DNA from: Acinetobacter sp. UBA801
Lineage (GTDB): Bacteria > Pseudomonadota > Gammaproteobacteria > Pseudomonadales > Moraxellaceae
DNA length: 34,749 nucleotides
Assembly (NCBI GenBank): GCA_002296655.1
Contig: DBIN01000018.1
Span: 1 to 34,749 of the forward strand
Reading direction: 5' to 3'
Each line of letters opens with the position of its first letter. Position 1 is the stretch's first letter. This document shows, one piece after another, positions 7,940-15,660 of this stretch. The translations under genes were made by a program, and so were the position numbers. Under the pieces are notes generated by a model. It did not search any database, was not told the origin of the DNA, and saw only the letters and a list, made by a program, of their open reading frames with translations.

Positions 7940-8616
7940 TGCAGCTGTACATTGCCAATAAAAATTATTCGAGCTGGTCGATGCGCCCGTGGTTGGTACT
8001 AAAGGCATTTGACTTAGCCTTTGAAGAAATACAACTGAACTTTCCATGTGAACGTGGCGAGGGTGATTTTAAACAACGTGTCCTAGAAATTAACCCCAAT
8101 GGTAAAGTGCCTGCCTTATTAGATCGGGGTAGATTGGTTTGGGATTCTCTCGCCATTTGCGAATACTTGGCAGAGCAATATCCTGAACAGGCACTTTGGC
8201 CACGTGATGCACAGCAACGAGCTTGGGCGCGTAGCATCAGCGCAGAAATGCACAGCGGTTTTACCGATTTACGCAGTTTATGTGGCATGAATATTCGCGC
8301 CAATTTAGCAGATGTGGGTGCAAAATTATGGCAAGAACATTCGGGTTTAAGACAGGATGTGGCACGCATTGAATACATTTGGTCGGCACGTCCTGCAGCA
8401 GATGGTTTCTTGTGTGTTGAATTTAGCATTGCCGATGCGTTTTATGCCCCTGTGGTGACACGTTTTATGAGCTATGCTTTGCCTGTGAGCGCAGAAAGCC
8501 AACAATATATGCAGCGGGTCATGCAACATCCAGCCATGCAGGCTTGGGTGCAGGCAGCTTTACAAGAACCGATGTGGGTCAATTATTTAGAGCCTTATCA
8601 AAGCCAAGCAAAATAA
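7936..8616 (+). CDS. Glutathione S-transferase family protein
   Basis: 226 residues with an N-terminal thioredoxin-like half beginning MMQLYIANKNYSSWSMRPWL. The SSWS-RPW segment is typical of a bacterial GST subgroup in which a serine near the N-terminus serves glutathione binding. The NPNGKVPALLD loop carries the cis-proline, and WDSLAICEYLAEQYP the glutathione gamma-glutamyl contact. The C-terminal half is helical (SIADAFYAPVVTRFM). The substrate is unknown. The first ATG overlaps the dsbD stop codon; the second ATG at 7939 is equally possible and would change one residue only. A hairpin at 8627-8649 follows. Confidence 0.85.
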   Translation: MMQLYIANKNYSSWSMRPWLVLKAFDLAFEEIQLNFPCERGEGDFKQRVLEINPNGKVPALLDRGRLVWDSLAICEYLAEQYPEQALWPRDAQQRAWARSISAEMHSGFTDLRSLCGMNIRANLADVGAKLWQEHSGLRQDVARIEYIWSARPAADGFLCVEFSIADAFYAPVVTRFMSYALPVSAESQQYMQRVMQHPAMQAWVQAALQEPMWVNYLEPYQSQAK

Positions 8617-8788
8617 CTTGGAAAAAGCAGGATCAGGAAAAAATCCTGCGGAAGTTTTCGTGCGGTAAAAAGGTCTTTTGTTCCAAAAAATAAAACCGAG
8701 TGTCTTATTTTTGCTAATTATTCTATTTTCGCTACAAGATTAAAATAGCGTTATTAAATGAATACGAGAGTGGAACATTCGCCTGTAA

Positions 8789-9346
8789 ATTTTACACATC
8801 GACTCAAGTATTTTAGGTGAAAACTCAGTTTCACGTCAGTTGAGCCAAGCGATTGTGCAACAATTGACTGCAAAAAATAGCAATGCGCAGGTCGATTATT
8901 TAGATTTGGCACAACAGCCGATTCCGCACTTAACTGCCGAAATTTTAATGGGGCAGGATGCAGAACAAGCGGCTTTGGGTGAAAAAATCATCCAACAATA
9001 TATTGATGCCGATGTCGTGGTGGTGGGTGCAGCCATGTATAACTTTGGTTTGACTTCAACTTTAAAAGCATGGATTGATCGCATCAGCGTGGCAGGTAAA
9101 ACCTTTAAATATACCGAGCAAGGGCCTGTAGGCTTGGCGGGTGAGAAAAAAGCCTATATCGCCAGTAGCCGTGGCGGTGTGTATGGTGATAACAGCCCTG
9201 CCGACTTTCAGGAAGATTTCTTAAAAACCATCTTCAACTTTACAGGGGTGAATGATGTAGAAATTATTCGCGCTGAAGGGGTGAGCATGCCGGAATGTAA
9301 AGACAAAGCTGTTGCCAATGCGATGCAAAAAATTCAGGCGATTTAA
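8789..9346 (+). CDS. azoR: FMN-dependent NADH-azoreductase, normal start codon missing
   Basis: Flavodoxin-fold NAD(P)H quinone/azo reductase that reduces azo bonds and quinones with FMN. Recognised by the FMN loop AAMYNFGLTSTLKAWIDRIS and the later ASSRGGVYG segment. The first conventional start in this frame is a TTG at 8840, which gives 168 residues. However, homology clearly begins earlier: codons from 8789 read ILHIDSSILGENSVSRQ, the N-terminal strand and FMN-phosphate loop of the family. Directly before that ATT stand CTG TAA where ATG AAA would be expected, so the natural start has been lost. There is no ATG, GTG or TTG between the TAA (8786-8788) and 8840. The gene may initiate at a non-standard ATT, make an inactive shortened protein from TTG, be a pseudogene, or be mis-sequenced. 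Normal length is about 195-200. Confidence 0.8.
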   Translation: MLHIDSSILGENSVSRQLSQAIVQQLTAKNSNAQVDYLDLAQQPIPHLTAEILMGQDAEQAALGEKIIQQYIDADVVVVGAAMYNFGLTSTLKAWIDRISVAGKTFKYTEQGPVGLAGEKKAYIASSRGGVYGDNSPADFQEDFLKTIFNFTGVNDVEIIRAEGVSMPECKDKAVANAMQKIQAI

Positions 9347-9360
9347 CCCACTATTTCAAT

Positions 9361-9399
9361 AAAAAAAGCTCAGTGCCTTGAGGGTGCTGAGCTTTTTTT
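9361..9399 (+). terminator. Bidirectional terminator between azoR and the esterase gene
   Basis: Stem AGCTCAG/CTGAGCT (9367-9373 with 9387-9393), A7 before and T7 after. It serves azoR and, on the other strand, the convergent esterase gene. Confidence 0.9.
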
Positions 9400-9453
9400 A
9401 TATAGATGGATCGGCTAAAAGGGTTGGTTAGCAAAGCCTTGTTATGGTTGAAC

Positions 9454-10365
9454 TTAGCTCTGATCTTGCCGATGTGCAAACTCTGCTAAATCTGCCAATG
9501 CACGTTGAGCTTCTTCAAACCACGGTGAAAACATTTGAAAATTGTGCCACATACCCGTGTAGAGTTTGTAATGCACTTCTACGCCTGCCTGTTCGGCTTT
9601 TTCTTTAAAACGTGTTGCATCATCCAGCAAAATTTCTTTAGAACCAATTTGCACTAAAACTGGTGGCAATTCATGTAAATCATCAAATAAGGGTGAAATT
9701 TGCGGGTCTGCCCGATCAAGTTCAGGCGGTACATAGTAATCAATACCTGTTTCCAGCGTTTCAATTGACAGCAGGGCATCATGCTTGCTGTTATAGCGCA
9801 ACGATTCACTGGTGAGGGTTAAATCTAAAAATGGTGACAGCAGCATTAAACTACTCACTTGCGGCAAGTGCTCATCACGTATTTTTAAAGCCAACGCCAA
9901 TGCTAAATTTGCACCGCAAGAATCTCCCGACAAAATAATATCTTTGGCGTGTATACCTTGCGCCAACAGACTTTGATAGACATCAAATACAGCTTCCAAA
10001 GCATTTGGAAAGGGATACTCAGGTGCAAGTGGATAATCGACATGAATCACTTGCATTTGGGTACGTGCCGCAACTTGACTCAAAAATGCCCGATGAGTGT
10101 TTAAGGAACCCAGAAAAAAAGCCCCGCCATGAATATGAAAAATGAGTTGTGTCGCAGCATTCTGTGGTTTTAATTCTTCGGCATGCAGACCTGCTAAACG
10201 AAGTGCGCGTACTTGCACCGACTTTTGCATGGGAAATAAACGACACATTTGCTCCAATGCAAAACGTATAGAATTGGGGGGTAAATTAAATTGGCTTGGT
10301 TTGCGAATGGTGGTTTTTAAAAACTGCTCTGTAATAATTTGTTTCCACATGGGGCTTATCTTCAT
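9454..10365 (-). CDS. Alpha/beta hydrolase, hormone-sensitive-lipase-type esterase
   Basis: 303 residues, no signal peptide. The HSL-family oxyanion motif HGGAFFLGS is near residue 80, followed by the nucleophile elbow GDSCG (serine in GDSxG). The acid is in the SKEILLDDATRF segment and the catalytic histidine in GMWHNFQMF near the C-terminus. This order and spacing is that of bacterial HSL (family IV) carboxylesterases that cleave short-chain esters; the natural substrate is unknown. The ATG at 10365 follows GGA at a usual distance. It is divergent from the DUF2147 gene and convergent with azoR, so it is transcribed alone. Confidence 0.9.
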   Translation of the reverse strand: MKISPMWKQIITEQFLKTTIRKPSQFNLPPNSIRFALEQMCRLFPMQKSVQVRALRLAGLHAEELKPQNAATQLIFHIHGGAFFLGSLNTHRAFLSQVAARTQMQVIHVDYPLAPEYPFPNALEAVFDVYQSLLAQGIHAKDIILSGDSCGANLALALALKIRDEHLPQVSSLMLLSPFLDLTLTSESLRYNSKHDALLSIETLETGIDYYVPPELDRADPQISPLFDDLHELPPVLVQIGSKEILLDDATRFKEKAEQAGVEVHYKLYTGMWHNFQMFSPWFEEAQRALADLAEFAHRQDQS

Positions 10366-10455
10366 GATTTTTCCATCTTGTTCTTTATTTGATCGGATAT
10401 TTGTGTATTTACCAACATAATTTACAAGGGTACACTAAACGGTCACATTCAAAAA

Positions 10456-10483
10456 TTGCAAATTTGTTGTGACTTTTTAATAA
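10456..10483 (+). promoter_or_regulatory. Possible promoter of the DUF2147 gene
   Basis: TTGCAA and TAATAA spaced by 16 nt, with the ATG at 10520. Weak match to the -10 box. Confidence 0.35.
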
Positions 10484-10519
10484 TAAAGTTGTCTAATAGT
10501 AGACCAGGGAAACAAAACA

Positions 10520-10957
10520 ATGAAAAAAATTGCACTTGCATTCGGGCTGTTAGGTTTAAGCGCTTTGGCCAATGCTGCAGATCCGCTTAACGGCACAGTT
10601 TGGAAAACAATTGACGACAAAACCAAACAACCCAAAGCCACGGTAAAATTTACTGAGCAAAAAAATGGAACTTTAACCGCCAGCATTCAGTCAATTTTAA
10701 CGCCTGGTGAAGAAAATGCCTGTACAAAATGTGAAGGTCCGTATCACAACAAATCACTCAAAGGTTTGACCATTGTTCGCGGTCTGAAAAATACAGGTGG
10801 CACGAGCTACGATGGTGGTTCAATCCTTGATCCCCAAACAGGTAAAACCTACAAGCTCAAAGGTAAACTTGCCGATGGTGGTAAGAAACTTGAATTGCGT
10901 GGTTTCGTTGGTGTAGCGGCATTGGGTCGTAACCAAACATGGGTTCGTGCGAACTAA
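10520..10957 (+). CDS. DUF2147 family secreted protein
   Basis: 145 residues with a signal peptide (MKKIALAFGLLGLSALANA, then ADPLNGTVWKTIDDKT). The mature part is mostly beta strand and matches the DUF2147 pattern: an opening G-x-W-K-T-x-DD segment, a CTKC pair in the middle, a Y/DGG-x-I-DP-x-x-GKTY segment, and an end of G-x-x-x-LGR-x-Q-TW. The family is periplasmic or extracellular and its function is not established. The DGGSILDPQTGKTYKLKG motif is well preserved. An AGGGA lies about 10 nt upstream of the ATG. A strong terminator follows, so it is a single-gene unit. Confidence 0.9.
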   Translation: MKKIALAFGLLGLSALANAADPLNGTVWKTIDDKTKQPKATVKFTEQKNGTLTASIQSILTPGEENACTKCEGPYHNKSLKGLTIVRGLKNTGGTSYDGGSILDPQTGKTYKLKGKLADGGKKLELRGFVGVAALGRNQTWVRAN

Positions 10958-11003
10958 GTCTGTATTCCAACCTCTGCAATTGAAATCATATTGCACTGGA
11001 TGT

Positions 11004-11036
11004 AAAAAAACCTGCTCCATATGAGCAGGTTTTTTA
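11004..11036 (+). terminator. Bidirectional terminator between the DUF2147 gene and the ArsC-family gene
   Basis: Stem CCTGCTC/GAGCAGG flanked by A7 and T7; serves two convergent genes. Confidence 0.92.
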
Positions 11037-11052
11037 TTGGTATTCTTACAAC

Positions 11053-11400
11053 TTAACCCAAAGCACGATAAGCCACTTCATCAAAACCCGCAATAAATCC
11101 TGATTCGGTTTTTAAGACAGGACGTTTAATTAAACTGGTGTGAGTGCAAAGTGCCTCAATTAAGTTGGTCTCACTGGCCAAAGCGGCTTGCTGTTCTGCT
11201 TCGCTAAGTTTGCGCCAAGTGGTGCCTTTTTTATTCAGTACCACATCTTGCCCAAGTGCATCTAACCAACTTTTGACAGTGCCGGCATCAATCCCTTGCT
11301 TTTTATAATCGTGAAACTCATAACTTAGCCCCAATTCATTGAGTAAATCGAAGGCTTTTTTCATTGAGTTGCAGTTTTTAATACCATAAATTTTTAACAT
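11053..11400 (-). CDS. ArsC/Spx-family reductase (YffB-like)
   Basis: 115 residues with the thioredoxin-like ArsC fold. It has the N-terminal MLKIYGIKNCNSMKKAFDLL, where the single cysteine in NCNSMKKA sits where family members carry their active-site Cys, the LNKKGTTWRKL segment, and the IKRPVL motif with the conserved RP. This pattern belongs to the YffB-type branch of the arsenate-reductase-like family rather than to true ArsC enzymes. YffB is suggested to be a glutathione-dependent thiol reductase, but its substrate is not settled. There is no arsenic resistance gene nearby, which supports a non-arsenic role. It starts at the ATG at 11400. Confidence 0.85.
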   Translation of the reverse strand: MLKIYGIKNCNSMKKAFDLLNELGLSYEFHDYKKQGIDAGTVKSWLDALGQDVVLNKKGTTWRKLSEAEQQAALASETNLIEALCTHTSLIKRPVLKTESGFIAGFDEVAYRALG

Positions 11401-11675
11401 ATTTTTTCACGTTAATATCATCAAATTGGTTATAGCCTAGCCCAAAACAGCGTTAAGCGCTAGAAACCAGCAGTGGACAATGATTGGCTGTTTAAATTGT
11501 ATGTGTCATCAATACGTCATACCAATGTCACCAAATTGACACTTGATCACTCTAAAATGGGATGCATAAGCGGAACAAAATGAAAAACTTGCTAAGAATA
11601 GACTCAAGTGAAAATAAAAAATACAGTGAAGAACAACAGTAACAGCGCAAAACAGAAAATAAGACGATAAAAAGA
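11401..11675. other. Intergenic region upstream of the ArsC-family gene
   Basis: No gene supported. A TTGACA (11536-11541) and a 26-codon ATG frame at 11562-11642 are present, but nothing ties them together convincingly. Part must serve as promoter for the ArsC-family gene on the minus strand. Confidence 0.4.
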
Positions 11676-11679
11676 GAAA

Positions 11680-11710
11680 ACCCGCATTTAATCATCCTGA
11701 TTATGCGGGT
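11680..11710 (-). terminator. Strong hairpin terminator, minus-strand orientation
   Basis: Arms ACCCGCAT-AATCA and TGATT-ATGCGGGT pair over 13 bp with a 2-nt bulge and a 3-nt loop. On the minus strand it is followed by TTTTCTCTTTTT, so it would stop transcription coming from the remnant at 11763-11861. Confidence 0.7.
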
Positions 11711-11762
11711 CTCATTTTAACGTCCATTGTTACTTCCTTGAAACTAACCAAAACCAGTTAGT

Positions 11763-11861
11763 TTATTTTCCATCCTTCGGCTTCCAATCCTTTTGTGTCA
11801 TCCTGACTGTCCCTTTGCCGTGATGCAATAATGCGCTGAATGGCCCTGAAGTTAAATGCAC
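11763..11861 (-). pseudogene. Short reading frame, probable gene remnant of unknown origin
   Basis: On the minus strand a GTG-initiated frame of 32 codons ends GKGTVRMTQKDWKPKDGK. The composition looks protein-like, but there is no ribosome binding site and an in-frame TAA lies shortly upstream. A second minus-strand frame over the same bases is also open (ending EAEGWKIN), so the coding frame is not certain. The terminator at 11680-11710 lies in the right place and orientation to have served a gene here. I do not recognise the family; it may equally be part of a dispersed non-coding repeat. Confidence 0.3.
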
Positions 11862-11898
11862 AAAGTCGACAGATTATGTGCGAATTGAACCTCAGTTA

Positions 11899-11916
11899 AG
11901 TGAACATGTGTTCACT
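11899..11916. promoter_or_regulatory. 18-bp inverted repeat, operator-like
   Basis: AGTGAACA and TGTTCACT separated by TG. The arms are perfectly symmetric. Size and symmetry are those of a TetR-family operator, but no regulator gene lies nearby; it sits about 40 nt upstream of the minus-strand remnant and about 30 nt from the MITE-like element. Confidence 0.35.
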
Positions 11917-11942
11917 CATTTAGGCAGTAAAATTTGTGTGAA

Positions 11943-12214
11943 TAAGGGACTATTGGCAATTCGTCTATGTTTGCGACTACGCATATTTTTTAGCTGATAT
12001 AAGGCATGGGACAGGAAATTTAGTCATTCTAAATGACTGGCTCATAACGCAATAGCAGAAAAAAATATGCTTGTCCTGAAAGGCTGTGGCTAAAACTTTC
12101 TCAGATTGCGTTATGAAACTTGCCAATAGTCTCGCTATTCCCTACGTTTCATGCCTGATCTGCTCAGTTTTAGCCTACAGCGCAAGCCATTTATGAAATG
12201 CCAACAGTCCCTAA
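11943..12214. mobile_element. MITE-like element of 266 bp with terminal inverted repeats and a TAA flank on both sides
   Basis: The element proper spans 11946-12211. Left end GGGACTATTGGCA and right end (reverse complement) GGGACTGTTGGCA match at 12 of 13 positions; weaker similarity continues to about 35 bp. TAA flanks both ends (11943-11945 and 12212-12214), consistent with a 3-bp target duplication. The inside holds further inverted repeats (CATAACGCAAT at 12043-12053 with ATTGCGTTATG at 12105-12115; GCATATTTTTT with AAAAAATATGC; AGTCATT/AATGACT) and no reading frame of note. A non-autonomous element moved by a transposase elsewhere is the best reading; a 3-bp duplication would fit some IS5-group elements, but that is a guess. 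The right end abuts the xth stop codon. Confidence 0.65.
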
Positions 12215-13029
12215 ATCTTATAATCAATAATTACTGGAGCATGGTCACTAAACCATTCCTCTTTATACACCCAAGCATTGACAGTACGTGCTTTCCAGTC
12301 GGGTGAACAGGCATGATAATCAATCCGCCAACCAACGTTGTTAGCACGGGCTTGCCCTCGATTTGACCACCAAGAATACAACTCTGCTTCCTGACGCACT
12401 TCACGGAAGGTATCAACATAGCCTAAATCATTATAAATATGATCTAACCATGCCCGTTCATGCGGCAAACAGCCTGAAGACTTTTGGTTGCCTGACCAGT
12501 TTTTAATATCAATACGTTTATGCACGATGTTGTAGTCGCCACAGACGATGATAGATTTATTCTCTTCACGCCACTGCTTTAGAATTTTTTGATACTCTTC
12601 TAAAAAGTGATCTTTCCGCATTTGCGCTTCTTCTCCTGAAGAGCCGGAAGGTAAATACAGTGAACAGATGTAAATTGGATGATCCAGTCCTACATCAAAC
12701 TCGGCACTGATAAAACGACCTTGTGAGTCTGCCAATTCAAAACCTAAACCATTTTGCACCGAAACAAACGGCAAACGGCTATAAATGGCTGTACCTGCGT
12801 AGCCTGCGCGTTCTGCGGGGAATAGATGCGTATACCAGCCTTCGGGCTTAAACTTATCGGTCCATTGGGCGTGGGTGATACGACTTTCCTGCATGCAAAC
12901 CACATCTGCTTCAGACTTTTCCAACCATTCGAGTAAGCCTTTGCTTACCGATGAACGCAACCCATTGACGTTAATTGAAACCACTCGAAGAATTTTTTGA
13001 TCACTCGGATAGCTACTCTTTGGTATCAT
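12211..13029 (-). CDS. xth: Exodeoxyribonuclease III
   Basis: 272 residues of the exonuclease III / endonuclease-exonuclease-phosphatase fold. It removes 3' blocking groups and nicks at abasic sites in base excision repair. Visible catalytic segments in order: [10 protein letters not shown] (metal-ligand Asn), MQESRI (metal-ligand Glu), the GDYNIVH segment with Asp and Asn, and the final SDHAPV with the Asp-His pair. The length is usual. The stop codon TAG is built at the junction with the MITE-like element: its TA comes from the flanking TAA repeat and its G from the first base of the element. The gene is divergent from pyrE with only 39 nt between the two start codons, so the promoters overlap or face each other. 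Confidence 0.95.
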   Translation of the reverse strand: MIPKSSYPSDQKILRVVSINVNGLRSSVSKGLLEWLEKSEADVVCMQESRITHAQWTDKFKPEGWYTHLFPAERAGYAGTAIYSRLPFVSVQNGLGFELADSQGRFISAEFDVGLDHPIYICSLYLPSGSSGEEAQMRKDHFLEEYQKILKQWREENKSIIVCGDYNIVHKRIDIKNWSGNQKSSGCLPHERAWLDHIYNDLGYVDTFREVRQEAELYSWWSNRGQARANNVGWRIDYHACSPDWKARTVNAWVYKEEWFSDHAPVIIDYKI

Positions 13030-13068
13030 GCTCAGGTCTTACCTCAATGTATTAATTTGGAGCACCTC

Positions 13069-13719
13069 ATGACATCGCCAGCTCAATTTAACCCGCAAGC
13101 TTTTATCGAACTCGCCTTATCACGTGGTGTGCTTAAATTTGGTGAGTTTACTTTAAAATCGGGTCGTGTGAGTCCTTATTTTTTTAACGCAGGTTTGTTG
13201 AATGACGGCGAGGCCTTATCACTATTGGCTTCAGGCTATGCAGATCAACTTATGCAATGCAAAAATGTAGATGTGATTTTCGGGCCTGCCTATAAGGGGA
13301 TTCCATTTGTTGCGGCTACTGCGGTGGCTTTATCTCAAAATCATGGCGTGAGTGTGCCGTGGGGCTTTAACCGTAAAGAAGCTAAAGATCATGGCGAAGG
13401 CGGTGTGCTCGTTGGCGCTGCAGTTGAGGGTAAAAAGGTTTGGATTATTGATGATGTGATCACTGCGGGTACAGCTATTCGCGAAGTAGTCACCATTTTG
13501 AAAAATGCAGGCGCACAAATTGCGGGTGTATTGGTCGCTTTAGACCGTCAAGAAAAAGGCCAGGGCGATTTGTCTGCCATTCAGGAAGTGCAAAAAGAGC
13601 TGGAAATTCCTGTACATGCTTTGATTACCATGAAAGATTTAATGAATTATTTAGATGCCAAAGGTGAAAAAGATGCCTTGGCAAAAATGGAAGCGTACCG
13701 TGTGAAGTATGGGGTTTAA
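13069..13719 (+). CDS. pyrE: Orotate phosphoribosyltransferase
   Basis: 216 residues. Converts orotate and PRPP to orotidine 5'-phosphate in pyrimidine synthesis. The PRPP-binding motif is clear ([16 protein letters not shown], near residue 125), and the N-terminal [19 protein letters not shown] and GPAYKGIPF segments are those of the family. The frame is open from 12997, but I chose the ATG at 13069 because GGAG lies about 8 nt before it and because the protein then starts like known PyrE ([17 protein letters not shown]). Divergent from xth. Confidence 0.95.
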   Translation: MTSPAQFNPQAFIELALSRGVLKFGEFTLKSGRVSPYFFNAGLLNDGEALSLLASGYADQLMQCKNVDVIFGPAYKGIPFVAATAVALSQNHGVSVPWGFNRKEAKDHGEGGVLVGAAVEGKKVWIIDDVITAGTAIREVVTILKNAGAQIAGVLVALDRQEKGQGDLSAIQEVQKELEIPVHALITMKDLMNYLDAKGEKDALAKMEAYRVKYGV

Positions 13720-13791
13720 GTCTCATGAGCATTATTTGATGATCGTGTGGAACGTTGATCAATGATTTAGCTCGGAACGTGACAAATCTAT

Positions 13792-13833
13792 AAAAAAAAG
13801 CCCAGATCGGTAGGTTTGGGTTTTTGTTTTTTT
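13792..13833 (+). terminator. Terminator of pyrE
   Basis: Weak stem (A-rich arm with CCCA at 13801-13804, TGGG at 13817-13820), then a long T-rich run. It follows pyrE by about 70 nt. Confidence 0.55.
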
Positions 13834-13879
13834 AATAATACATTGAATTATAATGAATACTTTTTTGTATCAGAACTGC

Positions 13880-14009
13880 ATGATGTTAAGCTTAGAAAAA
13901 TTAAATTTTAGTTTCTTTAGAGATCTGCGTCTATAAGAAAACAGAAGAAGGTGAACTGATCATTTTGAAGTTGGTTCGATTAGGTCGTCATTGTGAGCTG
14001 GTAATTTGA
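13880..14009 (+). pseudogene. Probable remnant of a RelE/YafQ-type toxin gene
   Basis: Two overlapping short frames read like the end of a type II toxin. An ATG frame from 13880 ends ..FSFFRDLRL and stop. The next frame continues VYKKTEEGELIILKLVRLGR, then HCELVI and stop at 14007-14009. Read together as DLRL-(I)YKK..ELIILKLVRLGRHCEL, this resembles the C-terminal part of RelE/YafQ-family mRNA interferases, whose end is typically ..LVR-x-G-S-H-x-E-LF with a catalytic histidine. The N-terminal half and any antitoxin gene are missing and the frames are shifted, so this would be a dead fragment. Recognised by eye from about 30 residues; chance similarity is possible. Confidence 0.4.
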
Positions 14010-14084
14010 ACTGTAATATTACCTAACCTGAGCTTGATTCATTCCTATTGAGCGTTCAACTAATACATCTACATCTAAGTGTAT
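14010..14084. other. Rest of the pyrE to DUF3565 intergenic region
   Basis: The gap from 13720 to 14084 holds the pyrE terminator and the toxin-like remnant. I see nothing in the remainder. Confidence 0.4.
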
Positions 14085-14279
14085 TCACTCAGTTTCCTCC
14101 TCACATTTCTTACACTCCAGCATGACTCCCAGCTTTTCCTTGCGCCCTTGTTCTGTGATTACCCACGGGCGGTTTTGCCACGGCGGATTATGCCGCACAT
14201 GCTGCCCATGACCGCAGGCCAAATCTGCAACCCAATCATTTTCTTCATCTAAATGAAAGCCAATAATCGCTTGTTGCAT
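14085..14279 (-). CDS. DUF3565 domain protein
   Basis: 64 residues, soluble. The sequence QQAIIGFHLDEENDWVADLA followed by CGHGQHVRHNPPWQNRPWV matches the small DUF3565 family. The two cysteine-containing parts (LACGHGQHVRH and LECKKCEEE) contain Cys and His residues placed as in a small zinc-binding fold, which is inference. The function is not known. A good binding site (AGGAG) lies 6 nt before the ATG at 14279. It is divergent from gshB. Confidence 0.85.
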   Translation of the reverse strand: MQQAIIGFHLDEENDWVADLACGHGQHVRHNPPWQNRPWVITEQGRKEKLGVMLECKKCEEETE

Positions 14280-14395
14280 CGCATACTCCTAAGTACATGA
14301 TGATCGTGGATAAAGTGTTACGAAAATTGCAGCAAAACCAAAGCCAAACTCCGCTATACTTTTGCTTATTCAATTCTTCAAAAGAGCACCGAAAT

Positions 14396-15340
14396 ATGCG
14401 CGTACTTGTGGTGATGGACCCTATTGAAACAGTCAATCTCAAAAAAGATTCCACCATGGCAATGCTATGGGCTGCTTCACGTCGTGGGCATACCTTGGGC
14501 TATGCATTACAACAAGACTTATATATTGATCAGGGCAAGGCATTTGGTCTGATTGCACCGCTCAAAGTCTTTGAAGACTATAACCATTATTACGAATTGG
14601 GCGAAAAACGCAAAGAATCCTTAGCCGATTATGATGTCATTCTCATGCGTAAAGACCCGCCTTTTAACATGAATTTCGTTTATACCACGTATATCTTAGA
14701 GCAAGCTGAACGCGAAGGCGCATGGATCATCAACAAACCGCAAAGCTTGCGTGACTGTAATGAGAAACTGTTTGCGACCCAATTCCCAGAACTACAAGTT
14801 CCAACATTGGTTACTTCACAACAAAGCCTGATTCGTGAATTTATTCAGCAACATGGCGATGTGATTGTTAAACCGCTCGATGGTATGGGCGGCATGGGAA
14901 TTTTCCGTTTGTACCAAGACGGGGTCAATATTGGCTCAACCATTGAAATTTTGACCAACAACGGTACTCAGCCCATCATGGCGCAGCGTTATATTCCAGA
15001 AATTGTAGAGGGTGATAAACGCATTCTCATGGTCAATGGCGAGCCTGTACCGTATTGTTTGGCGCGTATTCCACAAAATGGCGAAGTGCGTGGCAACCTA
15101 GCTGCAGGTGGTTTGGGCGAAGCACGTCCATTGACTGAAAATGACAAAGCCATTGCCGCCAAAGTTGGACCATTTTTACGTGAAAAAGGCTTGGTTTTTG
15201 TCGGATTAGATGTGATTGGCAACTATGTCACAGAAATTAACGTGACCAGTCCAACGTGTATTCGTGAAATTGACGCACAGTTTGGTACATCTATTGCTGA
15301 TGATTTATTTGCAGTACTTGAAGCAGGTCGTCCCAACTAA
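14396..15340 (+). CDS. gshB: Glutathione synthetase
   Basis: 314 residues. ATP-dependent ligation of glycine to gamma-glutamylcysteine, the second step of glutathione synthesis. The N-terminal MRVLVVMDPIETVNLKKDST, the ATP-grasp loop VKPLDGMGGMGIFRL, and the C-terminal INVTSPTCIREID segment (metal and glutathione binding) are diagnostic. Length equals the family norm. The frame is open from an ATG at 14297, but the ATG at 14396 gives the standard N-terminus and has AAAGAG upstream; the extra 33 codons would be leader. A terminator follows at once, so gshB is a single unit separate from the murG cluster. Confidence 0.96.
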   Translation: MRVLVVMDPIETVNLKKDSTMAMLWAASRRGHTLGYALQQDLYIDQGKAFGLIAPLKVFEDYNHYYELGEKRKESLADYDVILMRKDPPFNMNFVYTTYILEQAEREGAWIINKPQSLRDCNEKLFATQFPELQVPTLVTSQQSLIREFIQQHGDVIVKPLDGMGGMGIFRLYQDGVNIGSTIEILTNNGTQPIMAQRYIPEIVEGDKRILMVNGEPVPYCLARIPQNGEVRGNLAAGGLGEARPLTENDKAIAAKVGPFLREKGLVFVGLDVIGNYVTEINVTSPTCIREIDAQFGTSIADDLFAVLEAGRPN

Positions 15341-15370
15341 ATTGGGGCTTTATGCTCACTGTATCAATAC

Positions 15371-15406
15371 AAAAGCCGTTCTCTATTTGAAAGCGGCTTT
15401 ATTTTT
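15371..15406 (+). terminator. Terminator of gshB
   Basis: Stem AAAGCCG/CGGCTTT (15372-15378 with 15394-15400) followed by ATTTTT. Confidence 0.85.
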
Positions 15407-15660
15407 AGAGAAGGGGGATACAAAAAACAACTTAAAACCTTTGCAAAAGAGTTCAAGTAAAGCAGCTAAAATTGAATAAAAATTAACATTATCCGTAGAT
15501 TAATAATAAAACTAGTTTAAACTTGAAAATCTGTAGAAAAAAACAATCAAGCACTTGGTGAAAAAAAGTAAATAACCTTTCAAGCCCATGCGTTTGTGAT
15601 TACAATTGATAGCTTATACAAGATTTTTATTTGCATTATTTTGAGTTGAAGAATTAAACC
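15407..15660. other. AT-rich region upstream of murG
   Basis: The 320-nt gap between gshB and murG holds the gshB terminator and then AT-rich sequence without a recognisable gene. A promoter for the murG cluster is expected here, but I could not pick one with good spacing. Confidence 0.4.

Noticed and set aside
8627..8649. Hairpin GCAGGAT/ATCCTGC after the glutathione S-transferase gene
   Set aside because: The stem is good but there is no T-run, so I did not call a terminator; noted only in the gene entry.
8758..8820. A 20-codon ATG frame upstream of azoR
   Set aside because: It is in a different frame from azoR and its sequence has no protein-like features. It overlaps the lost azoR start and looks like chance.
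11562..11642. A 26-codon ATG frame in the region upstream of the ArsC-family gene
   Set aside because: No ribosome binding site, low-complexity Lys/Glu/Asn/Gln content, and the downstream hairpin is better oriented for the other strand.
12997..13068. In-frame extension of pyrE upstream of 13069
   Set aside because: It overlaps the start of xth, has no ribosome binding site and is absent from the usual PyrE N-terminus.
14297..14395. In-frame extension of gshB upstream of 14396
   Set aside because: The standard N-terminus begins at 14396; the extension resembles no part of glutathione synthetase.
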